The notes beneath the pieces were generated by a model, which worked only from the letters and a program-made list of their open reading frames with translations, was not told the origin of the DNA and made no database searches. From positions 62,001-126,000 of the forward strand of contig NZ_SSXE01000002.1 of assembly GCF_021699195.1 (NCBI RefSeq): a DNA stretch of 64,000 bases, in the 5' to 3' direction. This DNA comes from Nonomuraea sp. MG754425. GTDB taxonomy: Bacteria > Actinomycetota > Actinomycetes > Streptosporangiales > Streptosporangiaceae. Shown here one piece after another: positions 35,045 through 42,829 of this stretch (its first letter is position 1; each line of letters opens with the position of its first letter). The position numbers were made by a program, and so were the translations under genes.

Positions 35045-35797
35045 ATGGCCAGGTTCGACGGGAGAAGAGCCCTCATCACCGGGGCGGGGTCCGGCATCGG
35101 CATGGAGGTCGCGCGCCGCCTGCTCGCGGAGGGAGCCGACGTCACCATCGCCGACCTCGACCCGTGGCGCGCGGCCGAGGAACTCGGCGCCACCCCCCTG
35201 CGGCTGGACGTCACCGACGCGGCGGCGGTCCGCGCCGTCGACGACGTCCCGGACCTGCTCATCAACAACGCCGCCACCTGCACCGACACGCCCTTCCCCG
35301 AGTTGGGGGAGCAGGAGTGGGACGCCGACCTGGCCTCGGTGCTCAAGGGCCCCTTCCTGATGAGCCAGGCGCTGATCCCGCGCATGGCCGAACGCGGCAG
35401 CGGCAGCGTGGTGATGATGGGCTCCATCAACGCCTCGGCCTTCTTCGGCAACGACGCCTACAGCGCGGCCAAGGCCGGGCTGGAGAGCCTGACGAGAGGG
35501 CTCGCGGTCAGGTACGGGCCGAAGGGGGTCAGGGTCAACCTGGTCGCCCCCGCCACCATCCGCACCCCCATCTGGGACGAGCGGCTGACCCGCGACCCCG
35601 CCCTGATGGAGCGGCTGACCGCCTGGTACCCGCTCGGCCGCATCGGCACCCCCGCCGACGTCGCCGCCGCCGTGCTCTTCCTCGCCTCCGACGAGGCCGC
35701 CTGGATCACCGGCACCGTGCTGCGCGTGGACGGCGGGCTGAGCGCGGGCAACGCCCGCCTGGTGTCCGACATCCTGACCGAGGACTACCTGCGATGA
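35045..35797 (+). CDS. Short-chain dehydrogenase/reductase
   Basis: A 250-residue SDR with TGAGSGIG (cofactor loop, 13-20), NNAA, a catalytic Ser in MGSINAS, and YSAAK with Tyr and Lys. The Asp after the second strand (ADLD) suggests NAD(H). PATIRTP and the closing VDGG are canonical. In this setting it probably oxidises a sugar or sugar acid of the glycan. It starts 8 nt after GGAAGGAG. Coupled to the next gene by ATGA. Confidence 0.92.
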   Translation: MARFDGRRALITGAGSGIGMEVARRLLAEGADVTIADLDPWRAAEELGATPLRLDVTDAAAVRAVDDVPDLLINNAATCTDTPFPELGEQEWDADLASVLKGPFLMSQALIPRMAERGSGSVVMMGSINASAFFGNDAYSAAKAGLESLTRGLAVRYGPKGVRVNLVAPATIRTPIWDERLTRDPALMERLTAWYPLGRIGTPADVAAAVLFLASDEAAWITGTVLRVDGGLSAGNARLVSDILTEDYLR

Positions 35798-37026
35798 CCG
35801 ACCTGCGCCTGGCCGTGATCGGCGCGGGCCAGCGGATCAGCATCGCCCAGGAGGCGCACCGGCCGGGCGAGGGAGCCCGCGTCGAGTCGGTCTGCGACCT
35901 GGACGAGGCCCGGCTCGCGGCGGCCCGTCAGCTCTTCGGCCCGGGGACGCGCACGTCGAGCCGGGTGCGGGACGCGCTCGACGACGTGGACGCCGTCATC
36001 ATCGCCTCACCCGACCACCTGCACGCCGGGCACGCCGTCGAGGCGCTCTCCCGCGGCCTGCCGACGTTCGTGGAGAAGCCGCTGGCCGTCACCGTGCGCG
36101 ACTGCGACGACGTCCTGGAGGCCGCGATGCGCCACCGCGCCCGGCTGTACGTGGGCCACAACATGCGCCACATGCCGGTCATCAGGCACCTGCGCGAGCT
36201 CATCCGGCAGGGCACGATCGGCGAGGTGCGGACGATCTGGTGCCGCCACTTCGTCGGCCACGGCGGCGACTACTACTTCAAGGACTGGCACGCCGACCGC
36301 CGCCGCACCACCGGGCTGCTGCTGCAGAAGGGCGCGCACGACATCGACGTCATCCACTGGCTCACCGGCGCGCGGACCGAACTCGTCACCGCCATGGGCG
36401 GCCTGTCGGTCTACGACCGCGTCACCGACCGGCGCGCGGACGACCAGGACAAGGACGAGCACTGGTTCGACCCGGCGCGCAACTGGCCGCCGCTCGCCCA
36501 GCGCGGGCTCAACCCGGTCGTGGACGTGGAGGACCTGTCGATGATGCTGATGCGGCTCGACAACGGCGTCCAGGCCAGCTACCAGCAGTGTCACTACACG
36601 CCCGACTACTGGCGCAACTACACGGTGATCGGCACCGAGGGCCGGATGGAGAACTTCGGCGACCACCGGGGCGAGAGCGTCATCCGGGTGTGGAACCGCG
36701 GCCGCCGCGACTACGACGCCGACGGCGACCTCGTGGTGCCGGTGCGGGAGCAGGCGGGCGGCCACGGAGGGGCCGACCGGGCGCTGATGAGCGAGTTCCT
36801 GCGGTTCGCCCGGCACGGCGGGGCCACGGAGACCTCCCCGGTCGCGGCCCGCGACGCGGTCGCGGCGGCGGCGCTGGCGACCGAGTCGCTGCGGGACGGC
36901 TCACGGCCGCGTACGGTGCCGCCGGTCGCCCCCGAACTGGCGGCGTACTTCGCGGCGGGCCAGGTGAACCCGCAGGGCAGGCAGGTCCTTCTTTCGCCTG
37001 ACCGCATCGGATCCCGGCCGGCCTAG
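35794..37026 (+). CDS. Gfo/Idh/MocA-family oxidoreductase
   Basis: A 410-residue protein with VIGAGQRIS at the N-terminus, VIIASPDHLHAGHAV, FVEKPLAV (catalytic Lys motif) and QKGAHDIDVIHWLTG with the second-domain His. The Gly-rich loop GAGQR differs from GxGxxG, which occurs in the branch that acts on larger sugars. No signal peptide is present. It forms a two-gene unit with the SDR. A related enzyme is encoded at 28921-30132, so the regulon has two distinct members and the two probably act at different steps. It ends in a 4-nt overlap with a convergent gene. Confidence 0.88.
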   Translation: MTDLRLAVIGAGQRISIAQEAHRPGEGARVESVCDLDEARLAAARQLFGPGTRTSSRVRDALDDVDAVIIASPDHLHAGHAVEALSRGLPTFVEKPLAVTVRDCDDVLEAAMRHRARLYVGHNMRHMPVIRHLRELIRQGTIGEVRTIWCRHFVGHGGDYYFKDWHADRRRTTGLLLQKGAHDIDVIHWLTGARTELVTAMGGLSVYDRVTDRRADDQDKDEHWFDPARNWPPLAQRGLNPVVDVEDLSMMLMRLDNGVQASYQQCHYTPDYWRNYTVIGTEGRMENFGDHRGESVIRVWNRGRRDYDADGDLVVPVREQAGGHGGADRALMSEFLRFARHGGATETSPVAARDAVAAAALATESLRDGSRPRTVPPVAPELAAYFAAGQVNPQGRQVLLSPDRIGSRPA

Positions 37027-38105
37027 CGCTCGCCGAACACCTCGTCGACGAGCATCCGGGTCACCTTCTGGAACGCCTCCCCCAGGGAGAGCGCGGCGTC
37101 GTCCACGTAGTTCAGCGCGGCGGTCAGGGTCCTGCTCCCGTCGGGCGTGCTGTACATCAGCGCGGCGTGGCCCGCGATGCCGCCGTTGTGCGTGATGACG
37201 GTGCCGCCGGCCGTCTCCTGCACGAACACCCCCAGGCCGTAGCCGGCCTTGGGATGCGGCGTGCACATCTCGGCCAGCAGCGGGGCCGGCAGCAGCCGGC
37301 CGCCCATCAGCGCGGAGATGAACGTGTGCAGGTCGCGGGTGGTCGAGATCATGTCGCCGCCGGTGGAGATCCAGGAGGGGTTCTGGTGGGTGACGTCCAC
37401 CGTGCGCTCCTGGCCGGCGTCCTCGTAGCGGTAGTAGGCGTGGGCGTGCGGCTCGGGGAGGTCCGGGGCGGTCTCGGGCACTAGGGTGCCCGACAACCCG
37501 AGCGGCCCCAGGATCCGCCGCCCCATCTCCTCGGCGTACGTGTGGCCGGTGACCCGCTCGATCAGCAGCCTGGCCAGCACGTAGTTGGTGTTGGAGTAGC
37601 TCCAGTCCGTGCCCGGCTCGAAGCGCGCCGGCTTGGACAGGGCCAGCCGGACCAGTTCCTCGGGCCGGTAGGTGGCGAACCGGTTGTCCACCCATTCCCG
37701 GCCCGACCAGGTGATGCCCGGCGCGACCGTCCCGTCCTCGTAGTACTCGCCGGTGAAGTTGAACACCCCGCTGGTGTGCTGGAGCAGCATCCGCACGGTG
37801 ATCCGCCGGTCGAGCCCGAACTCGGGCAGGTGGTCGTCCACCGGGTCGTCGAGCGTGATCGTGCCGTCGGCCACCAGTTTCAGCACCAGGACCGCGGTGA
37901 AGGTCTTGGTGTTGCTGCCGATCCGGACGTGCCCGTCGGCCGGCGGTTCGGCGGGGTCGCCCAGCTCGCGTACCCCGGCGCTGCCGGTCCACTCGCCGTG
38001 CTCGTCGTTCACGCGGAGCTGCGCCCCGGTGACACCGGAGTCGACGATCTCCTGGACGGCCTTCCGCAACTCCGGGCGGTCGAGCGGGGTGGGGTCAATG
38101 GACAT
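37023..38105 (-). CDS. Serine hydrolase of the beta-lactamase/DD-peptidase (class C-like) fold
   Basis: A 360-residue enzyme with SxxK as SNTK (Ser64-Lys67), the second motif YSNTNY and the third HNGG, the full active site of the class C/esterase/DD-peptidase family. No signal peptide is visible, which argues against a cell-wall peptidase or secreted beta-lactamase and for an intracellular esterase or amidase. Start 38105 follows GGAGCCCGCC. It is the upstream neighbour of DUF4097 on the same strand only by position (35 bp gap), so co-transcription is possible. Substrate unknown. Confidence 0.85.
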   Translation of the reverse strand: MSIDPTPLDRPELRKAVQEIVDSGVTGAQLRVNDEHGEWTGSAGVRELGDPAEPPADGHVRIGSNTKTFTAVLVLKLVADGTITLDDPVDDHLPEFGLDRRITVRMLLQHTSGVFNFTGEYYEDGTVAPGITWSGREWVDNRFATYRPEELVRLALSKPARFEPGTDWSYSNTNYVLARLLIERVTGHTYAEEMGRRILGPLGLSGTLVPETAPDLPEPHAHAYYRYEDAGQERTVDVTHQNPSWISTGGDMISTTRDLHTFISALMGGRLLPAPLLAEMCTPHPKAGYGLGVFVQETAGGTVITHNGGIAGHAALMYSTPDGSRTLTAALNYVDDAALSLGEAFQKVTRMLVDEVFGER

Positions 38106-38140
38106 GGCGGGCTCCTTCGAAGCTGTAGCAGGCTGTGCGG

Positions 38141-38809
38141 TCAGAGGCTGCGGGCGGTGATGTCGCCGTAGGCGGTGGTCGCCTGGATGGCGAGCGGGGC
38201 GGCGGGGCCCTCGGTGTTCATGAGCGCGTTGTGGACCCGGCCGTAGGAGGTGCCGGCGTCCAGGGAGGCGGAGACTCCGGCGGCGGCTCCGACCGCCACG
38301 TCACCGGCCTCGGTGCGCAGCACGACCGTGCCCCGCACGGCCTCGGTGACGCTGATGTCCCCCTTGCCGGTGCTGATCTGCGCGGGGCCGTTGAGGCGGC
38401 CGACCGAGACGTCACCGGCGACGACGGTGAGGCGGGCGCTCTCGGCCTCGTCGATCTTGATCGAGCCGTGCGCGCTCTCGACGGCGACGTCACCGAACCG
38501 CCCGACGGCCCGGACCTCGGCGCTGGCCGCCTTCGCCTCGACCCGGGAGCCGGCGGGGAGCTGGACCGTCACCTCGATGGATCCGGACGGGCCGAACGCC
38601 TGGTTCTTGGCCGTGGCCACGATCCGCAGGACGCCGTCGCCGTACTGGACCTCGGTCTGCCGGGCCACCTTCACGTCGCGCTCCTTGGTGGCGTCGGCGG
38701 GCCGGATCTCGACCGTGGTGTCCGCCCGGTCGGCGGCGATGAACTGCACGCGGCCCGCGGGGATGTCGAGGACGGTGGTGATCGGGGCGGAGGTGTCGAA
38801 CTTCTGCAT
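38141..38809 (-). CDS. DUF4097-family beta-repeat protein
   Basis: A 222-residue protein without signal peptide, built of repeated short strands such as GDVAVESAHGSIKIDE, GDVSVGRLNGPAQIS and GDISVTEAVRGTVVL. This is the DUF4097 solenoid-like repeat. Members are often found beside regulators and may act in envelope or stress sensing, but none has a firm biochemical role. ATG 38809 follows AAGGAGCACACC and replaces a longer 38875 start. It diverges from a GbsR/MarR-type regulator with several palindromes between, which points to local control. Confidence 0.85.
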   Translation of the reverse strand: MQKFDTSAPITTVLDIPAGRVQFIAADRADTTVEIRPADATKERDVKVARQTEVQYGDGVLRIVATAKNQAFGPSGSIEVTVQLPAGSRVEAKAASAEVRAVGRFGDVAVESAHGSIKIDEAESARLTVVAGDVSVGRLNGPAQISTGKGDISVTEAVRGTVVLRTEAGDVAVGAAAGVSASLDAGTSYGRVHNALMNTEGPAAPLAIQATTAYGDITARSL

Positions 38810-38924
38810 GGTGTGCTCCTTGCGGCTGTCGTTTCGAACAACGCAAACGCTACGTTGCCTTCGCAGTTTCTTCAAGTCGTTCGTTGCACGTTACACGCAT
38901 AATTGCAGGTCAATGACTCATAAT

Positions 38925-39000
38925 CGTTGCAACGGCTTCCTCGGTAACGCAACATGAGCCGATCCATATGTTGCAATGACTTGAACGCGAACGCTAGTCT
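38925..39000. promoter_or_regulatory. Operator/promoter region between DUF4097 and the GbsR-type gene
   Basis: The 223-bp divergent gap holds CGTTGCAACG (38925-38934, perfect palindrome) and GCAACAT...ATGTTGC (38949-38974, 7-bp arms, 12-bp spacer). The latter overlaps a -35-like TTGCAA (38971) that is 18 bp from TAGTCT (38995). More TTGC half-sites lie towards the DUF4097 start. They are good candidates for autoregulation. Confidence 0.55.
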
Positions 39001-39032
39001 GCCGGTATCAGGGACACACGAAGGAGGCCGTG

Positions 39033-39752
39033 ATGCCGGGAGGCAGGCTCACCCAGCAGGAACGCCAACAGATCGCGCTGGGGCTGGCCGACGGCCTCGC
39101 CTACGCGGAGATCGCCAGACGGGTCGATCGTCCGACCTCGACGATCACCCGCGAGGTCATGCGCAACGGCGGCCCCACCGCCTACCGCGCCGACCTGGCC
39201 CACCGCGCCACCGAGCACCGCGCCCACCGGCGCAGGCAGGCCACACCCCGGGGGCCGCAGGCGTCCCGGCAGGCCCACGGGCGCGACCCCGAGGCCGTGC
39301 GCGAGTACGAGGAGATCTTCACCACCGTCCTCATCCAGTCGGGCACGCCCAAGATGATGGGCCGGGTGCTGGCCTGCCTCACCATCACCGACAGCGGCAG
39401 CATGTCCGCGGCCGAACTCGCCGAGCGACTGCAGGTCAGCCCGGCGTCCATCTCCAAGGCGGTGGCCTACCTCGAGAGCCAGGGCCTCGTCCGCCGGGAG
39501 CGCGACGAACGCCGCCGGGAACGCTACGTCGTGGACGACGACGTCTGGTATCAGTCGATGATGGCCAGCGCCCGGGGCACCGCCCACCTGGTCGAGATCG
39601 CGCGGCAGGGCGTCGGGGTCCTCGGGCCCGGCACCCAGGCCGCCGTCCGGATGGAGAACATCGCCCGCTTCCTCGACTTCGTCTCCGAGAGCATCGCCCG
39701 CGCCGCCGAGCAGGCCCGCGAGGTCCTGCGCACCCCGCCGGATCATCGGTAG
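39033..39752 (+). CDS. Dual-HTH regulator: IS30-type HTH plus GbsR/MarR domain
   Basis: A 239-residue protein with two DNA-binding domains. Residues 5-55 (GRLTQQERQQIALGLADG, then YAEIARRVDRPTSTITREV) look like the HTH_38 domain of IS30 transposases. A basic linker follows, and residues 85-235 form a GbsR/MarR-type winged helix (SAAELAERLQVSPASISKAV) with dimerisation helices. No transposase catalytic domain is present, so this is a regulator that carries a transposase-like HTH. ATG 39033 lies 5 nt after AAGGAGG; GTG 39030 is too close. It probably represses itself and DUF4097. It ends at a strong terminator. Confidence 0.85.
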   Translation: MPGGRLTQQERQQIALGLADGLAYAEIARRVDRPTSTITREVMRNGGPTAYRADLAHRATEHRAHRRRQATPRGPQASRQAHGRDPEAVREYEEIFTTVLIQSGTPKMMGRVLACLTITDSGSMSAAELAERLQVSPASISKAVAYLESQGLVRRERDERRRERYVVDDDVWYQSMMASARGTAHLVEIARQGVGVLGPGTQAAVRMENIARFLDFVSESIARAAEQAREVLRTPPDHR

Positions 39753-39772
39753 CCGTCCATCCCGGACACGAC

Positions 39773-39800
39773 GGAGCCCCCGGCGCGCGCCGGGGGCTCC
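39773..39800. terminator. Strong bidirectional terminator
   Basis: A perfect 28-bp palindrome, 14-bp arms GGAGCCCCCGGCGC, followed by ACCTCTTTT on the plus strand. It ends the regulator gene and, on the other strand, the small-protein gene at 39904. Confidence 0.9.
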
Positions 39801-39903
39801 ACCTCTTTTGTCATGGTCGTCCGAGGCAGGTCACGCCCAGCCTGGCGATCAGGCGCGGGGACGGCCGGCGACCCGGCGAGTCCGGCGGGCCCGCCTCAAG
39901 GTG

Positions 39904-40212
39904 TCAGGGGTTGTCGTAGCCGATCCAGTTGATGTACCAGCCGTACTCCTGGGCTCTGGCGGGCGACAGGGCGGAGCCGTCCTTCCACTGCACGTAGACG
40001 CGGAACTTGGTGGTGGTGACCTCGTAGACGGCGCTGGGGCCGACGAGGTTCCACTGGTTGCCACCGGCGCCGCCGATGGAGGTGACGTAGATGGGCTTGC
40101 CGGTGAAGCGGCCGTCGGTGGTGTTGACGTCGATGTAGATGCCGTTGGCCCCGTAGGGCTGCCAGCCCTGCCCGGGGGCGGTCTGTCCTGCGGCGATACG
40201 TGCGGTCGGCAT
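39904..40212 (-). CDS. Small protein of unknown function, beta-rich
   Basis: A 102-residue protein rich in Gly, Trp and Tyr, with strand-like blocks GIYIDVNTTDGRF, KPIYVTSIGG and KFRVYVQWKDG. No signal peptide or cysteine is visible. The look is that of a small lectin-like or structural beta protein, but I recognise no family. ATG 40212 follows GGAGAGGATCC. It stands alone between two terminators. Confidence 0.55.
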   Translation of the reverse strand: MPTARIAAGQTAPGQGWQPYGANGIYIDVNTTDGRFTGKPIYVTSIGGAGGNQWNLVGPSAVYEVTTTKFRVYVQWKDGSALSPARAQEYGWYINWIGYDNP

Positions 40213-40337
40213 GAGGGGATCCTCTCCGTCGAGCGTCTGTCACCGTCAGTATCGGCTCGACTACCTCATGCAGCTATGGCAGCTCGTCTGTCCCAGTAGG
40301 CACATAAACCCCGCCATTCAGTTACATGGCCGCACGC

Positions 40338-40352
40338 CCCCTCCGAGAGGGG
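40338..40352 (-). terminator. Short terminator hairpin after the metal-sensor gene
   Basis: CCCCTC-CGA-GAGGGG lies 12 bases beyond the stop of the ArsR gene (minus strand). Confidence 0.45.
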
Positions 40353-40363
40353 CGGACGGGCGC

Positions 40364-40717
40364 TCAGCCGGAGGTGTGCGCGGAGGAGGACAGGTCGCCG
40401 CGATCGACGTGGTCGGCGTGGTAGAGGCCCTGGGTCAGCAGGCGGCGCACATGATCGTCGGCCGCGCTGTAGTACACGAAGGTGCCCTCGCGGCGGCCCT
40501 TGACCAGGCCGGCCAGACGGAGCTTGGCCAGGTGCTGGCTGACCGCGGTGGGGGCGGCGTCGGCGAGTTCGGCCAGGCAGGCGACGTTCGACTCACCCTG
40601 CAGCAGCGCCCAGAGGATCTTGATGCGGGTGGGGTCGGACAGCAGCCGGAACGACTCGGCGGCCAGGTGCACCTGCTCCTCGTTCGGCATGTCGAAATCC
40701 GGCAGCGACGTGTGCAT
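40364..40717 (-). CDS. ArsR/SmtB metal sensor of the NmtR/CzrA (alpha-5 site) type
   Basis: A 117-residue winged-helix repressor. Asp87, His89, His100 and His103 have exactly the D-x-H-(10)-H-xx-H spacing of the CzrA alpha-5 site, which binds Zn2+ or, with extra ligands, Ni2+/Co2+ in NmtR. An N-terminal His2 and a C-terminal His114 could supply such extra ligands, but the NmtR spacing is not matched. There is only one Cys in the alpha-3 region (VACLAE), so it is not a CxC sensor of the ArsR/CadC kind. It is divergent from a P1B-4 ATPase gene, as NmtR is with ctpJ in mycobacteria, and should repress it until metal binds. Confidence 0.9.
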   Translation of the reverse strand: MHTSLPDFDMPNEEQVHLAAESFRLLSDPTRIKILWALLQGESNVACLAELADAAPTAVSQHLAKLRLAGLVKGRREGTFVYYSAADDHVRRLLTQGLYHADHVDRGDLSSSAHTSG

Positions 40718-40746
40718 GCGGCCACGATACCCGCGAACCCCGCTAC

Positions 40747-40775
40747 TTGCGTATCTGCATTGATGCGCATATATG
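40747..40775 (+). promoter_or_regulatory. Metal-responsive promoter and operator of the P-type ATPase
   Basis: TTGCGT (40747-40752), 17 bp, TATATG (40770-40775) form a promoter whose start falls at or just before GTG 40784, so the mRNA is probably leaderless. TATCTGCAT-TG-ATGCGCATA (40752-40771), 7 of 9 arm positions symmetrical, overlaps it and looks like an ArsR-family operator. Confidence 0.7.
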
Positions 40776-40783
40776 CTGCCAGC

Positions 40784-42757
40784 GTGACAACAGACGTGCG
40801 AACCTCCCCCGCCGCCGGCTCCGGGCCCGTCCCGCGAGCGGCCTCGGCGTGGCGGGACGGGATGTGGTCGCTGCCCGAGGTGCGCTGGGCCGCGACCGCC
40901 ACCGTCCTGTTCGCCGCGGGCGGGATCCTCCACCTGGCCGGGGCTCCGTCGTGGTCGTGGTGGGGCCTGTACCTCGCCTGCTACGCCGCCGGAGGCTGGG
41001 AGCCCGGCCTGTCTGGCCTCAGAGCGCTGCGGGACCGAACCCTGGACGTGGACCTGCTCATGGTGGTCGCCGCGATCGGCGCGGCGGCGATCGGGCAGGT
41101 CTTCGACGGCGCGCTGCTGATCGTCATCTTCGCCACCTCCGGCGCGCTGGAGGCCCTGGCCACCAAACGCACCGAGGACGCCGTGCGCGGCCTGCTGGAT
41201 CTCGCGCCCGAACAGGCCACCCGCCTGGGCGAGCACGGCGAGGACCGCGTCCCGGCCGCCGACCTGGCCGTCGGCGAGACGATCCTCGTCCGGCCGGGAG
41301 AGCGGATCGGCGCGGACGGCCAGGTCATCGCGGGCGCCAGCGCGGTCGATCAGGCCGGCATCACCGGCGAGAGCGTGCCGGCGGACAAGGCCGTCGGTGA
41401 CGAGGTGTTCGCCGGCACGCTGAACGGCAGCGGCGTCCTGCGCGTCCGGGTCACGCGACCGGCGGCCGAGACCGTGATCGCCCGGATCGTGGCCATGGTG
41501 CGCGAGGCCACGGCCACGAAGGCGGGCACCCAGTTGTTCATCGAGAAGGTCGAGCAGCGCTACTCGGTCGTCATGGTCGCGGCCACCGTGGCGCTGTTCG
41601 CCGTCCCGCTGCTGTGGGGGGTGCCGCTGCAGGAGGCGCTGCTGCGCGCGATGACCTTCATGATCGTCGCCTCGCCGTGCGCGGTGGTCCTGGCCACCAT
41701 GCCGCCGCTGCTGGCCGCCATCGCCAACGCGGGCCGTCACGGCGTGCTGGTCAAGTCCGCCGTGGCGATGGAGCAGCTCGGCTCCGTCACCCAGGTCGCC
41801 TTCGACAAGACGGGCACCCTGACCGAGGGCCGTCCCCACGTGACCGGGGTGCACGTGCTGCCCGGCGCGGGCCTGGACGAGCGACGGCTGCTCGCGCTGG
41901 CCGCCTCCGCCGAGCAGGGCTCGGAACATCCCCTGGGCCGGGCCGTGGTCCGGGCCGCCCGCGCGGCCGGGCTGCCGCCGGGCCAGGCCGTCGCGTTCGG
42001 CTCCCGGCCGGGGCTGGGCGTGCGCGCCCGCGTCGAAGGCCGCCTGGTCGAGGTCGGCAGCCCGGCGCACCTGCTCGACGCGGGCGACGAGGCCGCCGCC
42101 CGGCTCGTGGACGACCTGCAGCGGGGCGGGCACACCGCGGTCGTGACCCGCGTGGACGGCACGACGGCCGGCGTGCTGGCGCTGGCCGACCGCATGCGCC
42201 CCGGCGCCGCCGAAGCCGTCGCCCGGCTCACGACGCTGACCGGGACCACGCCGGTGCTGCTGACCGGTGACAACCCGCGCGCCGCGCACCGGCTCGCCGG
42301 CCAGGCCGGCATCACCGACGTCCGCGCCGGGCTGCTGCCGGCCGGCAAGGTGGCGGCGGTCCGCGAGCTGCAGGCGGACGGGGCGCGCGTGGCGCTGGTG
42401 GGCGACGGCGTCAACGACGCTCCCGCGCTGGCCGGCGCGCACGCCGGGATCGCCATGGGCCGCACGGGCTCGGACCTGGCGCTCGACACCGCCGACGCGG
42501 TCATCACCCGCGACGAGCTGAGCGCCGTCCCCGCCGTGCTCGCCCTGGCCCGGCGGGCCCGCCGGCTCGTCGTGGCCAACCTGGTCATCGCCTTCACCTT
42601 CATCGCCGTCCTGGTGGCCTGGGACCTGTTCGGCGACCTGCCGCTGCCGCTCGGCGTGGCCGGGCACGAGGGCTCCACCGTCATCGTCGGCCTGAACGGG
42701 CTGCGCCTGCTGCGCGGGGCCGCCTGGCGCCGCGCAGCAGGCGCGTCATCCGTTTGA
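40784..42757 (+). CDS. P1B-4-type heavy-metal-transporting P-type ATPase (CtpJ/CoaT-like)
   Basis: A 657-residue P-type ATPase with no N-terminal metal-binding domain. The transport helix carries SPC (Ser297-Pro-Cys299) instead of CPC, and the last helix has HEGST (His628). SPC plus HEGxT defines the P1B-4 group, which exports Co2+, Fe2+, Ni2+ or Zn2+. The phosphorylation site is DKTGT (Asp341), the actuator loop GITGESVP, and the hinge GDGVNDAPAL. The GTG at 40784 is favoured because ATG 40763 lies inside the operator. The divergent alpha-5-type ArsR sensor should control it. The exact metal cannot be told. Confidence 0.92.
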   Translation: MTTDVRTSPAAGSGPVPRAASAWRDGMWSLPEVRWAATATVLFAAGGILHLAGAPSWSWWGLYLACYAAGGWEPGLSGLRALRDRTLDVDLLMVVAAIGAAAIGQVFDGALLIVIFATSGALEALATKRTEDAVRGLLDLAPEQATRLGEHGEDRVPAADLAVGETILVRPGERIGADGQVIAGASAVDQAGITGESVPADKAVGDEVFAGTLNGSGVLRVRVTRPAAETVIARIVAMVREATATKAGTQLFIEKVEQRYSVVMVAATVALFAVPLLWGVPLQEALLRAMTFMIVASPCAVVLATMPPLLAAIANAGRHGVLVKSAVAMEQLGSVTQVAFDKTGTLTEGRPHVTGVHVLPGAGLDERRLLALAASAEQGSEHPLGRAVVRAARAAGLPPGQAVAFGSRPGLGVRARVEGRLVEVGSPAHLLDAGDEAAARLVDDLQRGGHTAVVTRVDGTTAGVLALADRMRPGAAEAVARLTTLTGTTPVLLTGDNPRAAHRLAGQAGITDVRAGLLPAGKVAAVRELQADGARVALVGDGVNDAPALAGAHAGIAMGRTGSDLALDTADAVITRDELSAVPAVLALARRARRLVVANLVIAFTFIAVLVAWDLFGDLPLPLGVAGHEGSTVIVGLNGLRLLRGAAWRRAAGASSV

Positions 42758-42808
42758 AGGTAAACGGTGAAGGGAGCCGGAATTCGGCGGAAAAGTTTAC
42801 AAAGAGTG

Positions 42809-42826
42809 TTCAACGATAGCGTTGAA
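42809..42826 (+). promoter_or_regulatory. Operator-like palindrome before the erythromycin-esterase-like gene
   Basis: TTCAACGATAGCGTTGAA has perfect 7-bp arms and ends three bases before ATG 42830, overlapping the ribosome site. A repressor bound here would block translation or transcription start. The cognate regulator is not obvious. Confidence 0.55.
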
Positions 42827-42829
42827 GGC

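Noticed and set aside
37023..38105. Secreted class C beta-lactamase
   Set aside because: The SxxK, YxN and HxG motifs are there but no signal peptide is visible, so antibiotic hydrolysis in the periplasm or outside is not supported.
39033..39190. IS30-family insertion sequence
   Set aside because: Only the HTH_38-like domain is present, fused to a GbsR/MarR domain; no DDE catalytic domain or terminal repeats.
40763..40783. ATG 40763 as start of the P-type ATPase
   Set aside because: It lies within the predicted operator and before the predicted transcript start, and has no ribosome site; GTG 40784 fits a leaderless mRNA.
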